Source of the DNA: Flexifilum sp963727545
GTDB lineage: Bacteria; Chloroflexota; Anaerolineae; Aggregatilineales; Phototrophicaceae
NCBI GenBank assembly: GCA_963727545.1
Contig: CAVSGS010000005.1
Span: 496,001 to 560,000, forward strand
Direction: 5' to 3'
Length of the DNA: 64,000 nucleotides
Shown here: positions 16,952 through 25,533 of the stretch, piece after piece
Numbering within the stretch: position 1 is the stretch's first letter
Layout: each line of letters begins with the position of its first letter
Notes under the pieces: generated by a model
Told to the model about the DNA's origin: nothing
Database searches by the model: none
Seen by the model: the letters and a program-made list of their open reading frames with translations, nothing else
Translations under genes and position numbers: made by a program

Positions 16952-18064
16952 TCAGCCAGTCGTGATGGTAATCATGCTGCCGCTGCCGGACGTGTCAATG
17001 TCGTAGCGCAGGGCAGCCCCTTCATAATTGGGACTTTGCAGCCGCCCGTCGCTGCTCATGCCACTGACCGTTTGATCGTCGAAGACAACGCTAGAACCCC
17101 AGCCCTTCAGATGGACTCGGGCAGCGACGCCCGGCGGACGTTGGACGGTGAATTCAGAGCCGCTGCCGCCAAGCCGAATGGGAACCACGCGCGCAGGTTC
17201 GGGGAGCTCGACGCGGAACGTGCTCCCCGTGCCATTGGCTTCGAATTCAAGGAGATCCAGACCATCCAGTTCGGCAGTCATCACCGAGCCGCTGCCCTTG
17301 AGCGCGATCTGCCAGGGGATGGCGGTGCTTAGTGTGACTTCCGCTGCGCGCTTTTTCGTGCCCGGAAGCCAGAGACGCCCGGGATAGCGGATAGTGACCA
17401 CACCATTTTTGACCTTCACGTCTGGCACAGGACCTTCGAAGCGGGCTTGGTAAAGTGCATCCGTAATGTCGCCTACGCGCAAGTTCAGCCTGAAGGCATC
17501 GGAGGAGATGATGAGTTGTGCCTGTTCTAGGTCACCCAACGGAGTAGAGAAAACCCCTTCGCTATCCAGCGCTGTCGCTCGCATCAGCGCAATTTCCTCC
17601 CTAGCGAGCGCGTTGCTGCGTTGAAGAAACTCCAACAGAAATGCCTTCTGCTCATCGTCATACTGCGCCGCCAATTCCTCCCAAGCGCTCCCAAGAGAAG
17701 CGAAGAGGGGACCCATCTTCTGTCCGCCGTCCGCGCCGTTTGCGAGCGTCACGATCACCCGACGACCATCATTAGGGTCGCGCTCCCGGTTCACAAGTCC
17801 AGCCTTCTCTAGGCGCTTGAGAATCGCCGTGAAGGTTCCGGTTGAGAGTCCCATCAGATTAGCAAGCTGACCAGCGGTGGCGTCACCCGTGGTTTCCAAT
17901 ATGTCGATGACCTGCATATCCGTATCGGTCATTTCAATTCGCGCCGCCGCTGCCCGGAAGAAGGACGCGGCCAGTCCATACCCCTGCCGAAGCTCACGAA
18001 CCAGCTCTCCAAGGATATCCGGCTGTTTGTCTTGTGAACCTATTGACAAGTTTGATTTCTCCAT
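16952..18064 (-). CDS. MarR-type regulator fused to a toastrack (DUF4097/LiaF-like) domain
   Basis: A 370-residue protein. Residues 20-150 form a MarR-type winged helix: MTDTDMQVIDILETTGDAT, QLANLMGLSTGTFTAILKRL, then RDPNDGRRVIVTL in the wing. Residues 185-370 are Gly-rich beta strands (ALKGSGSVMTAELDG, VRLxGSGSEF-like turns, DTSGSGSMITITTG) typical of toastrack/DUF4097 domains of cell-envelope stress proteins. The fusion joins DNA binding with a domain usually found in envelope sensing. It diverges from an ABC exporter pair, and perfect palindromes begin seven bases upstream of its ATG, so autoregulation and control of the exporter are likely. Confidence 0.82.
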   Translation of the reverse strand: MEKSNLSIGSQDKQPDILGELVRELRQGYGLAASFFRAAAARIEMTDTDMQVIDILETTGDATAGQLANLMGLSTGTFTAILKRLEKAGLVNRERDPNDGRRVIVTLANGADGGQKMGPLFASLGSAWEELAAQYDDEQKAFLLEFLQRSNALAREEIALMRATALDSEGVFSTPLGDLEQAQLIISSDAFRLNLRVGDITDALYQARFEGPVPDVKVKNGVVTIRYPGRLWLPGTKKRAAEVTLSTAIPWQIALKGSGSVMTAELDGLDLLEFEANGTGSTFRVELPEPARVVPIRLGGSGSEFTVQRPPGVAARVHLKGWGSSVVFDDQTVSGMSSDGRLQSPNYEGAALRYDIDTSGSGSMITITTG

Positions 18065-18070
18065 CTAATA

Positions 18071-18152
18071 TTAACTTGAATATTCAAGTTAATTTACCGG
18101 AAAACGACTAGAATATCTAGTAACATGGCAATATGTTAGCTGGATATTCAAG
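18071..18152. promoter_or_regulatory. Cluster of inverted repeats, probable MarR operators
   Basis: A perfect 22-bp palindrome (arms TTAACTTGAAT / ATTCAAGTTAA, 18071-18092) abuts the MarR-type gene. Two more follow: CTAGA-ATA-TCTAG (18108-18120) and TAACAT-N6-ATGTTA (18121-18138). A half-site ATATTCAAG (18144-18152) repeats the right arm of the first palindrome. The region lies between the divergent regulator and exporter genes. Confidence 0.75.
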
Positions 18153-18199
18153 CGGATATATTGTAGCACAGGTCCGCACAAGCGGAAGGAATGAAGTAA

Positions 18200-18961
18200 A
18201 TGCAAAACGAAGCAATCCAAGTGAAAGGGCTGCAAAAGTCCTACAAGCAGCTTCACGTTCTGAAAGGCGTCGATTTCGAGGTGAAAAGAGGCAGTATTTT
18301 CGCCCTGCTCGGCTCCAACGGCGCGGGCAAGACGACGATTATCAAAATCCTCACCACCCTGCTTAAACAGGATGGTGGAACCGCCGCCGTTAATGGATTC
18401 GACGTTGCGGCAAAGCCCGACAGCGTGCGGCAGTCGATCAGTCTGACCGGGCAGTTTGCCGCCGTCGACGAGATTCTGACCGGGCGAGAAAATCTGATCA
18501 TGATCGCCAAGCTGCGGCATCTCAAAAATTCGCGTCAAGTGGCGGACGATCTGCTGAACCGCTTCGGCTTGACCGACGCCGCCGACCGCAGAGTTTCCAC
18601 CTATTCGGGCGGGATGCGCCGCCGGCTCGACATCGCCATGAGCCTTGTGGGAAACCCGCAGATCATCTTCCTCGACGAGCCGACCACCGGACTCGACCCC
18701 GAAGCCCGCATCGAAGTCTGGAAGACGGTCAAAGCGCTGGCTGCGAATGGCACGACGGTCTTTCTGACCACGCAGAATTTAGAGGAAGCCGAGCAGCTTG
18801 CCGACCGAATTGCCATTCTGCATGAAGGGAAAATCATCGCCAATGGCACGCTCACAGACTTGAAGAAGTTGTTCCCGCCAGCGCAGGTGGAATATGTTGA
18901 AAAACAGCCGAGCTTGGAGGAGATATTCCTCGCCATCATCGGCAAGAAGGAGGATAAGTAA
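18200..18961 (+). CDS. DrrA-like ABC transporter ATP-binding protein
   Basis: A 253-residue ABC ATPase with Walker A GSNGAGKTTIIK, signature YSGGMRRRLDIAMSL, Walker B IIFLDEPTTGLD and the H-loop region in VFLTTQNLEEAEQLADRI. Together with the permease immediately downstream it forms a DrrAB/ABC-2 exporter, a class that pumps out drugs or lipophilic compounds. Its promoter region contains the MarR-type operators, which fits a drug- or stress-induced exporter. Substrate unknown. Confidence 0.92.
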   Translation: MQNEAIQVKGLQKSYKQLHVLKGVDFEVKRGSIFALLGSNGAGKTTIIKILTTLLKQDGGTAAVNGFDVAAKPDSVRQSISLTGQFAAVDEILTGRENLIMIAKLRHLKNSRQVADDLLNRFGLTDAADRRVSTYSGGMRRRLDIAMSLVGNPQIIFLDEPTTGLDPEARIEVWKTVKALAANGTTVFLTTQNLEEAEQLADRIAILHEGKIIANGTLTDLKKLFPPAQVEYVEKQPSLEEIFLAIIGKKEDK

Positions 18962-18962
18962 C

Positions 18963-19733
18963 ATGGAAGCTACCCAGAACCACTTTTTCGGCGACATGGG
19001 CGTCATGCTAGAACGATCCATGCGTCACGTTTTCCGCAGCATGGACACCATCATCACCGTCACCATCATGCCGATTGCGTTTATGCTGCTGTTCGTCTAC
19101 GTGTTCGGCGGCGCGATTCAAACCGGCACAGACAACTACGTGAATTACCTGCTGCCCGGTATCTTGCTGATCGCAATTGCCAGCGGCATCGCCTATACGT
19201 CTTACCGTCTGTTTATGGATATGCAAAGCGGTATCTTCGAACGGTTCCACTCCATGCCGATTGCGCGTTCGGCGCCGCTGTGGGGGCATGTGCTGACCTC
19301 ACTGGTATCCAATGCGATTTCGGTCGTCGTCATCATTCTGGTCGCGCTGATTATGGGCTTCCGCTCGTCGGCAGGCATATTGTCATGGCTTGCCGTCGCC
19401 GGCATACTCGCGCTGTTTACGCTGGCATTGACATGGGTCGCGGCGATTGCCGGGCTATCCGCAAAATCGGTGGACGGTGCCGGTGCCTTTTCCTACCCGC
19501 TGATCTTCCTTCCATTTATCAGTTCGGCGTTCGTGCCGACCGACTCGATGCCGCCGGTCGTTCGCGCCTTTGCCGAAAATCAGCCGGTCACCTCCATCGT
19601 CAATGCGATCCGCTCCCTACTCGCGGGGCAGCCGGTCGGCAATGATATCTGGGTTGCGCTTGCGTGGTGTGTCGGGATACTGATCGTCGCCTATGTGTTT
19701 GCAATGCGTGTATACAAACGGAAAGCGGCTTAG
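18963..19733 (+). CDS. ABC-2 type (DrrB-like) exporter permease
   Basis: A 256-residue membrane protein with about six helices, starting MEATQNHFFGDMGVMLERS and containing the ABC-2 motif region FISSAFVPTDSMPPVVRAFA followed by ENQPVTSIVNAIRSLL, typical of DrrB-type permeases. The ATG at 18963 lies one base past the ATPase stop with GGAGG upstream. It forms the membrane part of the exporter with the preceding ATPase. Confidence 0.9.
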   Translation: MEATQNHFFGDMGVMLERSMRHVFRSMDTIITVTIMPIAFMLLFVYVFGGAIQTGTDNYVNYLLPGILLIAIASGIAYTSYRLFMDMQSGIFERFHSMPIARSAPLWGHVLTSLVSNAISVVVIILVALIMGFRSSAGILSWLAVAGILALFTLALTWVAAIAGLSAKSVDGAGAFSYPLIFLPFISSAFVPTDSMPPVVRAFAENQPVTSIVNAIRSLLAGQPVGNDIWVALAWCVGILIVAYVFAMRVYKRKAA

Positions 19734-19877
19734 GTGCTCTATCTCAGAGGTCATGCGGCAGCGGCTGTATCTATCCGTGGACAATAATAGGGTTTGTTGT
19801 CTCTGTACGGGTTCAAAGCCTGTGAGACACCAAGAGGGCTAAACTTAAGCGATGCTTTCCCCATCTGAGATCAGTGA

Positions 19878-20237
19878 ATGGAAGCAAATCAGATGGCAAT
19901 AGATGAGAAAGTATCTGCGGAAGCGGTCGTGCGGGATATTCGCCGCCAGACGCGGAAGAAGTACAGTGCGGAGGAGAAGATCCGCATCGTACTGGAAGGG
20001 CTGCGGGGTGAGGACAGCATCGCCGAAGCCGACGAAGTCGTGATGCGCTGGCGTGTTTGCGGCACGCATCGCGGCGAGTTCATGGGCATCCCAGCGACCG
20101 GAAGGAAGGTGGCGATGACGGGCATGACTATCGGGCGAATGGCAGGTAACAAGATTATCGAAGGCTGGACAAACTGGGATCTGTTTGCCCTGATGCAGCA
20201 GCTTGGCGTACTGCCGATGCCGGATCTCGCGGGTTGA
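19878..20237 (+). pseudogene. Chimera of an IS3-family orfA start and an ester cyclase (SnoaL-like) end
   Basis: A 119-codon open frame with two unrelated halves. Residues 1-48 match the start of IS3-type OrfA proteins: VRDIRRQTRKKYSAEEKIRI, then VLEGLRGEDSIAE. From residue 49 on it is the C-terminal half of a SnoaL-like ester cyclase: EFMGIPATGRKVAMTGM, IGRMAGNKIIEGWTNWD, LFALMQQLGVLP. The junction lies near 20025. Insertion and later loss of most of the IS has joined the two. Neither parent is complete, so this is probably not functional, although the frame is open. No IS ends were recognised. Confidence 0.7.
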
Positions 20238-20293
20238 GCGTATTTCAATTCAGCAATCTGGATGCGACCAAATCTGCTTAATAAGGAGAATTC

Positions 20294-21433
20294 ATGATGG
20301 GCAATCACACTCAAACTCATCATCACGATACCATTATCATTGGCGGCGGGCAGGCAGGGCTTGCCACCGGCTACTATCTGAAACAGCAGCAGCGCGACTT
20401 TGTCATCTTTGATGCCAACCAGCGGATAGGTGACTCCTGGCGGAAGCGTTGAGACTCGCTTCGACTGTTCACGCCGGTTGGCTATGATGCTCTGCCGGGG
20501 ATGCCATTCACTGCCTCAGCGCGGACGTTCCCCACAAAAGACGACATGGCAGATTATCTGGAAGCCTACGCTCAACACTTCGATCTGCCGGTGTACACCG
20601 GAATGTGGGTAGAACATCTATCGCAACAGGGCACGGGGTTTGCGTTGAAAGTAAACGACCAGCAATATACAGCAGATCACGTCGTGGTGGCGATGTCAAG
20701 CTGGCAGATTCCCCGAATTCCGCCGTTTGCCGGGGAGCTTGACGCGAACATTGTTCAATTTCATGCAGGCGAGTATCACAGCCCCTCGCAGCTCCGTGAC
20801 GGTGCTGTCCTGATCGTTGGGGCGGGGAATTCAGGCGCAGACATTGCGCTGGACGTAGCCCACAATCACGCAACGTGGCTGTCCGGGCGAGATACCGGGC
20901 ACGTGCCCTTTCGCATCGAGAGTTTCCTCGCACGCTTGATCCTGATTCACATTGTCCTCGGACTGCTTTTCCACCGGATTCTGACGATAAAGACACCGAT
21001 GGGGCGCAAGATGCGGCGAGAGGGACTAAACCACGGGATGCCCCTGATTCGGGTCAAGCCAAAAGACATCGCCGACGCCAACATTCAGCGTCTACCGAGG
21101 ACAGTCGGCGTGCGCAACGGACAGCCGCTGCTAGAGGATGGGCGCGTCCTCGACGTGGCAAACGTGATCTGGTGTACCGGTTTCCGTCCCAACTTCTCTT
21201 GGATTGACCTTCCCATCTTCAGCGAAGGTGAGCCGATCCACGAACGCGGCGTGGTAAGTTCTGTGCCCGGCTTGTATTTCGTCGGACTCAACTTTCTGTT
21301 CGCGGTGTCGTCTGGGCAAATTCAGGGCGTCGGCAGAGACGCGAAGTACATAGCTCGGCAGCTTGCACTGACGAGTGCCCCATCGCTGGCACAACCGCAC
21401 CCTTACCAAACAAGCGAAGCGCACCCGGCATAA
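20294..21433 (+). pseudogene. Flavin-containing monooxygenase (CzcO-type) with a nonsense codon
   Basis: A 379-codon gene of the FAD/NADPH monooxygenase family. FAD motif IIGGGQAGLATGYYL, NADPH motif LIVGAGNSGADIALDVA, then VIWCTGFRPNFSWID and GLYFVGLNFLFAVSSGQIQG. Codon 53 is TGA (20450-20452) in GDSWRKR-stop-DSLRLFTP, where relatives have Trp; a single TGG-to-TGA change explains it. The rest of the frame is intact. AAGGAGAA precedes the ATG. Either a young pseudogene or a base error. Confidence 0.8.
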
Positions 21434-21458
21434 GCGCCGCGTCCAGCGAAGTCGTTCA

Positions 21459-21477
21459 GGGCACGGCATACGTGCCC
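21459..21477. repeat. GGGCACG/CGTGCCC inverted repeat
   Basis: Seven-base arms GGGCACG (21459-21465) and CGTGCCC (21471-21477) around GCATA, just after the monooxygenase stop. The sequence resembles the centre of the palindrome at 4056-4083 and may be a decayed copy or a terminator stem; a T-run follows after a few bases (ACTTTTTT at about 21480). Confidence 0.5.
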
Positions 21478-21534
21478 CACACTTTTTTGGAGGGGTCGTC
21501 TAACTCTGCAATCTCGCGACGACCCGAAACATGC

Positions 21535-21693
21535 TTAGGTCTGCGGCTTGATGTTCTGATTGATACGGAACAGATTCTCCGGGTCGTATCTGGCTTTCAG
21601 AACAGCTAGGCGCGCATAGTTATCCCGGTAGTCGGCTTTCACCCGATCATCTTTAGTCTCCATACGAGCGGTTTCACGGGCGTCTGTTCCACG
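21535..21693 (-). pseudogene. C-terminal remnant of a berberine-bridge-type FAD oxidoreductase
   Basis: Minus strand reads DYRDNYARLAVLKARYDPEN then LFRINQNIKPQT and stop (TAA at 21537-21535). This is the BBE-domain tail of FAD-linked (PCMH-type) oxidoreductases, where a YDPxNxFRxNQNI motif ends the protein. An in-frame TAG lies at 21696-21694, and the next gene follows directly. The rest of the enzyme (over 400 residues) is missing. Confidence 0.75.
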
Positions 21694-21733
21694 CTAAAAT
21701 CTGCATGCTAACATACGACGTGAAACGAGTTTA

Positions 21734-22399
21734 ATGTCAACCATCGCTGATCATCTACGCGCGCAGCCTTACTTCGAGGAATGCTCCCAAGCCACGCTTG
21801 ATCTACTGGTCAATCAAGCAATGAAACACCATTTTGAGTCTGGCGAGGCGATCTTCCACGAAGGCGACCCGGCGCTCGGCTTGTGGCTGATTGAGCAAGG
21901 CAGCGTCAAGATTTTTAAGATCAGTCTAGATGGCGCAGAACATATCCTGCACCTGCTCGGCGAAGGCAACACCTTCAACGAGATTGCTGCCTTCGACGGC
22001 GGTGCGAACCCTGCTCACGCGGCTGCGCTCAGCGAAACCAGCGTCTGGCTGATCTCGTTGGCGAGCCTCGATGCAGCGCTGGCAGCCGATCCGGTGCTGG
22101 CGCGGCGCGTCATCAGGCTGCTTGCCCTGCGCGTGCGCGGACTCGTCCACCGCTTCGAAGACCTGACACTCTACGGTGTTGTCGTGCGGCTGGCGCGCTT
22201 CCTGCTCCAGCAGGCGGACGACCCGGCGCTGAGTGCTCCCGGCGTCACCCGCACCGCCATCGCTGCATACCTCGCCACCACGCCTGAAACCATCAGCCGC
22301 GCCCTGCATACCTTAGAAGACAGCGGCGCAATCCGCTTTGATCGCCACCGCATTCTCATCGTGCGCGAAGACTTGCTCCGCGACCTCGCGGCAATGTAA
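21734..22399 (+). CDS. Crp/Fnr-family transcriptional regulator
   Basis: A 221-residue regulator: cyclic-nucleotide-binding-type beta roll (about 15-125, with FESGEAIFHEGDPALGLWL and GAEHILHLLGEGNTFNEIA), a dimer helix, and a C-terminal winged HTH (TRTAIAAYLATTPETISRAL). No N-terminal cysteine cluster, so it is not a classical Fe-S FNR and is nearer to the DNR/NnrR type that answers to NO or redox. It lies directly upstream of a perfect FNR-type palindrome and the ferredoxin-nirK unit, which it probably controls. Confidence 0.9.
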   Translation: MSTIADHLRAQPYFEECSQATLDLLVNQAMKHHFESGEAIFHEGDPALGLWLIEQGSVKIFKISLDGAEHILHLLGEGNTFNEIAAFDGGANPAHAAALSETSVWLISLASLDAALAADPVLARRVIRLLALRVRGLVHRFEDLTLYGVVVRLARFLLQQADDPALSAPGVTRTAIAAYLATTPETISRALHTLEDSGAIRFDRHRILIVREDLLRDLAAM

Positions 22400-22412
22400 T
22401 TCATTGCTCAAC

Positions 22413-22426
22413 TTGATCTAGATCAA
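22413..22426. promoter_or_regulatory. FNR/DNR-type binding site upstream of ferredoxin-nirK
   Basis: TTGATCTAGATCAA is a perfect palindrome that fits the FNR-family consensus TTGAT-N4-ATCAA. It begins 14 bases after the Crp/Fnr stop and 67 bases before the ferredoxin ATG. Confidence 0.85.
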
Positions 22427-22479
22427 GGACAACCTCGTCACTCGCCTGTATGCTGACCTCAACTATGAGGAGTTTGGCG

Positions 22480-22707
22480 ATGACTGAGTGGTTTCCCCGA
22501 CTTGATCGGAATCTCTGTACCGGCTGCGGCGACTGCATTGCAGTGTGCCCGACCAGTGCTCTTGCTCAGGTTGATGGCAAAGCTGCACTTGCCTTCCCCG
22601 ACTTGTGCACCTACTGCACTGCCTGCGAGACCATCTGCCCGGTCGGTGCGATCGAACTCCCGTATCTCATCTGTAAAATCGAGGAATCTCATGAACAAAC
22701 AAATTAG
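22480..22707 (+). CDS. Two-cluster 4Fe-4S ferredoxin overlapping nirK
   Basis: A 75-residue ferredoxin with two cysteine sets: CTGCGDCIAVCP and CTYCTACETICP, the second with CxxCxxCxxxCP spacing. Such proteins carry electrons between soluble partners. ATG 22480 has GAGGAG at good distance. Its 3' end (…EESHEQTN) overlaps the nirK start by 17 bases, so the two are translated together. A ferredoxin in a nirK unit is unusual because NirK normally takes electrons from cupredoxins or cytochrome c; a regulatory or maturation role is possible. Confidence 0.88.
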   Translation: MTEWFPRLDRNLCTGCGDCIAVCPTSALAQVDGKAALAFPDLCTYCTACETICPVGAIELPYLICKIEESHEQTN

Positions 22708-24220
22708 CCCCAATGTTGTTGCCTTCATCTTGATTGCTGTCGTGGTGGCTTTTCTGGCGATTATGCCTGTTTCCATTCAAATCACGCCGAACACCAGCAT
22801 TGCACAGGCGGCGACCGCCACAACCGGCACGGCAGCTACGGACTTGTCGATGTCCACTGCCAATTCAGAGTCGAAGACCGTCGAATACACGCTGAAAACC
22901 GTTGTCGGACTCACGCCAGCGATGGCGTTCATCGGCGTTGGCGGCGCTATCGACGGCGTGATCAACCCGACCCTGAACGCTAACGTTGGCGATACGGTGC
23001 GCATCACCGTGATCAACGGCGACCCGGTCATGCACGACCTGAAGCTCGACGAGTTTAACGTCTTCACCGGCGAACTGACCGAGAAGGATCAGCAGATCAC
23101 CGTTGAGTTTGTCCCCGACCACCCCGGCGATTTCATCTATTACTGCAACCAGCCCGGGCATCGCCAGATTGGGATGTTCGGCACGCTGACGGTCACAGGC
23201 GAAGCATCCGCCGATTACGTCGCTGCCACGCCCGAGACGCAAGCGGTCGCGGCCGTTCCAACTGCCGCCCCTGCCGCCGCTGATGCGGTTTCAGTGGTGC
23301 GCAACCCTGCTGATCTGCCTGCCCCGATCGGGGATCGCGGTCCGACCGACGTGCGCGTCGATCTGCACGCCATCGAGGTTAATGGGCTGCTCGCCGACGG
23401 CACGACCTATCGCTACTTCACCTTTGATGGCAAGGTGCCCGGTCCCATGATCCGCGTGCGTGTCGGCGATACGGTTGAACTGCACGTCCACAACGATACC
23501 AACAGCCAGATGGTGCATTCGATTGACCTGCACGCGGTCAACGGACCCGGCGGCGGATCGGTTCTGACCCAAACCAACCCCGGCGAAGAAACGGCATTCC
23601 GCTTCAAGGTGCTGTCGCCCGGCGTGTTTGTCTACCACTGCGCCACGCCGAGTGTCGCGGAACACATCGCCAGCGGCATGTTCGGACTGATCGTCGCCGA
23701 ACCCGCCGGTGGACTTCCCCCGGTTGACCGCGAGTTCTACGTCATGCAGAGCGAGGTTTACACCGCCCAGCCGTTCGGCACGCAGGGTAACCTGACCTTC
23801 GACTATCAGGCGATGCTCGACGAACGCCCGCAGTATTACGTCTTCAACGGTGCTGCCAATGCCCTGACGACCGACGAAAACGCGCTGCATGCCAGCGTCG
23901 GCGAGACGGTGCGCATCTTCTTCGGCGTGGGCGGACCCAACAAAACCTCCGCCTTCCACGTGATCGGCGAGCAGTTCGACCGGGTCTACAATCTCGGCTC
24001 CCTGACGACACCGCCGATGACCGACGTCCAGACGACGGTCGTTCCGCCCGGCGATGCGACGATGGTCGAATTCAAGGTCAACGTGCCGGGGCGCTACATT
24101 TTGGTCGACCACGCCTTGAGCCGTCTGGAGCGCGGTTTGGCGGGTTACCTGATTGTGGATGGACCCGAGCAGCCGGACATCTTCCAGCAGATTTCCGTGA
24201 CACCGGAGGCTGGTCAGTAA
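22691..24220 (+). CDS. nirK: Copper nitrite reductase with N-terminal cupredoxin domain
   Basis: A 509-residue secreted enzyme reducing nitrite to NO. Residues 10-40 are a membrane anchor or signal. Residues 60-170 form an extra cupredoxin with a complete type 1 copper set (His115, Cys152, His157, Met162). The two NirK domains follow. Type 1 ligands: His276, Cys317 (in YHCATP), His325, Met330. Type 2 ligands: His281, His316, His474. The catalytic pair is Asp279 (HSIDLH) and His423 (FHVIG). All copper ligands are present. The fused cupredoxin probably feeds electrons internally. Expression is likely under the FNR-type box at 22413. Confidence 0.92.
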   Translation: MNKQISPNVVAFILIAVVVAFLAIMPVSIQITPNTSIAQAATATTGTAATDLSMSTANSESKTVEYTLKTVVGLTPAMAFIGVGGAIDGVINPTLNANVGDTVRITVINGDPVMHDLKLDEFNVFTGELTEKDQQITVEFVPDHPGDFIYYCNQPGHRQIGMFGTLTVTGEASADYVAATPETQAVAAVPTAAPAAADAVSVVRNPADLPAPIGDRGPTDVRVDLHAIEVNGLLADGTTYRYFTFDGKVPGPMIRVRVGDTVELHVHNDTNSQMVHSIDLHAVNGPGGGSVLTQTNPGEETAFRFKVLSPGVFVYHCATPSVAEHIASGMFGLIVAEPAGGLPPVDREFYVMQSEVYTAQPFGTQGNLTFDYQAMLDERPQYYVFNGAANALTTDENALHASVGETVRIFFGVGGPNKTSAFHVIGEQFDRVYNLGSLTTPPMTDVQTTVVPPGDATMVEFKVNVPGRYILVDHALSRLERGLAGYLIVDGPEQPDIFQQISVTPEAGQ

Positions 24221-24251
24221 CGCTCGCACGCTCTACCTGTTGACTAAATTG

Positions 24252-24285
24252 GAGGCGGGCAGACCCGCCTCCGTCCGTTTCTTGG
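24252..24285 (+). terminator. Terminator after nirK
   Basis: GGAGGCGGG (24252-24260), loop CAGA, CCCGCCTCC (24265-24273), then GTCCGTTTCTT. A stable nine-pair stem plus a T-rich tail about 30 bases after the nirK stop. Confidence 0.7.
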
Positions 24286-24309
24286 TATCGATAGCGGGTG
24301 AATGAAGTC

Positions 24310-25117
24310 ATGAACCGATCTTCAAGCTTAAGCGACCGGCAGATCAGGGCAGTTGCGCTTCCGCCGGAACACGGAAGCTGGGGTTTCCTGTTCGAGCCAC
24401 TCTTGCTCGGTCTGTTGGTGGCAGGCTCCACCGGCGGGCTGATTTTCGCCGCTGCGATGCTGTGCGCCTTCCTGATCCACCAACCGCTCAAGCTCGCGCT
24501 CAAAGATCGACTGAAGGGGCGACGCACGCCCCGCAGCCTGCTGGCAGAACGTTTCGCTCTCGGCTATGGTCTGCTCGCACTGCTCCTGCTGGGCATCGTG
24601 GGTATCACGTCCGATCTACATTTTCTGGTGCCGCTGCTGTTCGCGCTGCCCTTGCTGCTCGTTCAGATCTGGTACGACGCCCATAACCAAAGCCGGGGGC
24701 TGATCGCGGAGTTGTGTGGCACGCTGGCATTGGGCGGCGCGGCTGCTGCCGTCGCCATCCTCGGTGGCTGGTCGTTCCGAGCAGCGCTGCCGCTCTGGTT
24801 GATCGTCGCCAGCCGCAGTATCCCCTCGATCCTGTACGTTCGAACGCGCCTCAAGCTGGAACACGGGAAACCTATTCGCCCCGATCCGGTATGGATTGCC
24901 CACAGCGCTGCGCTGCTCATCATCGTGCTGGCGGCAAGCGACTAATATTATTCCGGCGGCGGTCATCGGCGCTTCTGTCCTGCTGCTGGCGCGTGCGTTG
25001 ATCGGGCTATCGAGGTGGCGCAAGCCGCGTCCAGCTAAACAGATCGGTCTCATGGAAATCGCCTATGGCTTGAGCTTTGTAGCCATTGCTGCCATGAGCT
25101 ACGTCGTCAGCGGATAA
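24310..25117 (+). pseudogene. YwiC-like membrane protein with one frame break
   Basis: About seven to eight membrane helices. The start LPPEHGSWGFLFEPLLLGLL is the hallmark of YwiC-like proteins, which have a conserved PxEHG motif and occur in anaerobic/nitrate respiration clusters (ywiC in Bacillus lies in the narK-fnr region). One extra base near 24938 ends the frame early at TAA (24945); in the next frame ATNIIPAAVIGASVLLLARA and GLMEIAYGLSFVAIAAMSYV complete the C-terminus to 25117. Function in the family is unknown. GTG 24298 is an alternative start. Confidence 0.75.
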
Positions 25118-25143
25118 ACCACTCTATCTTGGCAAAGGAATGA

Positions 25144-25506
25144 ATGATGAACGAAACACCCTATGCTTACTTCGACGGCTTTGACTACCCCGAGGATATG
25201 CCCGCTGATGGCATCCTGAGTCGCACGATTCTGGATACACCTTCCATCCGCTTGGTTTTGTTTTACTTCGCAAAGGGGCAGGAACTCTCGGAACACACCG
25301 CCTCATCCCCGGCGATCATTCAGATTCTAGCGGGTGACGCCCGGTTGGAACTTGGCGGCGACGTCAAAGAGGCGCATTCCGGCAGCACCGCCTACATGAG
25401 CGCGGGGCTGCGCCATTCCGTCTTTGCGAAAACGCCGGTGGTCATGCTCTTGCAGTTACTCAAAAGCCCGCGCCCGGACGCGCAGCAGTCAGCGACCAAT
25501 TCGTGA
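25144..25506 (+). CDS. Small cupin-domain protein
   Basis: A 120-residue single-domain cupin: ELSEHTASSPAIIQILAGDA gives the first cupin motif and AGLRHSVFAKTPVVMLLQL the second, with His residues placed for a metal. Cupins of this type occur in denitrification and NO-stress clusters. AAAGGAA lies just upstream of ATG 25144. A second cupin, fused to a ferredoxin, lies at 26613-27155, so the ferredoxin-plus-cupin pairing occurs twice here. Confidence 0.82.
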   Translation: MMNETPYAYFDGFDYPEDMPADGILSRTILDTPSIRLVLFYFAKGQELSEHTASSPAIIQILAGDARLELGGDVKEAHSGSTAYMSAGLRHSVFAKTPVVMLLQLLKSPRPDAQQSATNS

Positions 25507-25533
25507 TATTGCTGTACAGGCGATAAGGGAAAT

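Noticed and set aside
20450..20452. TGA read as Trp (recoding)
   Set aside because: TGA closes kdpB, kdpC, kdpF and other genes normally, and the TGA in the antitoxin-like gene stands at an Arg-type position, so a code change does not fit.
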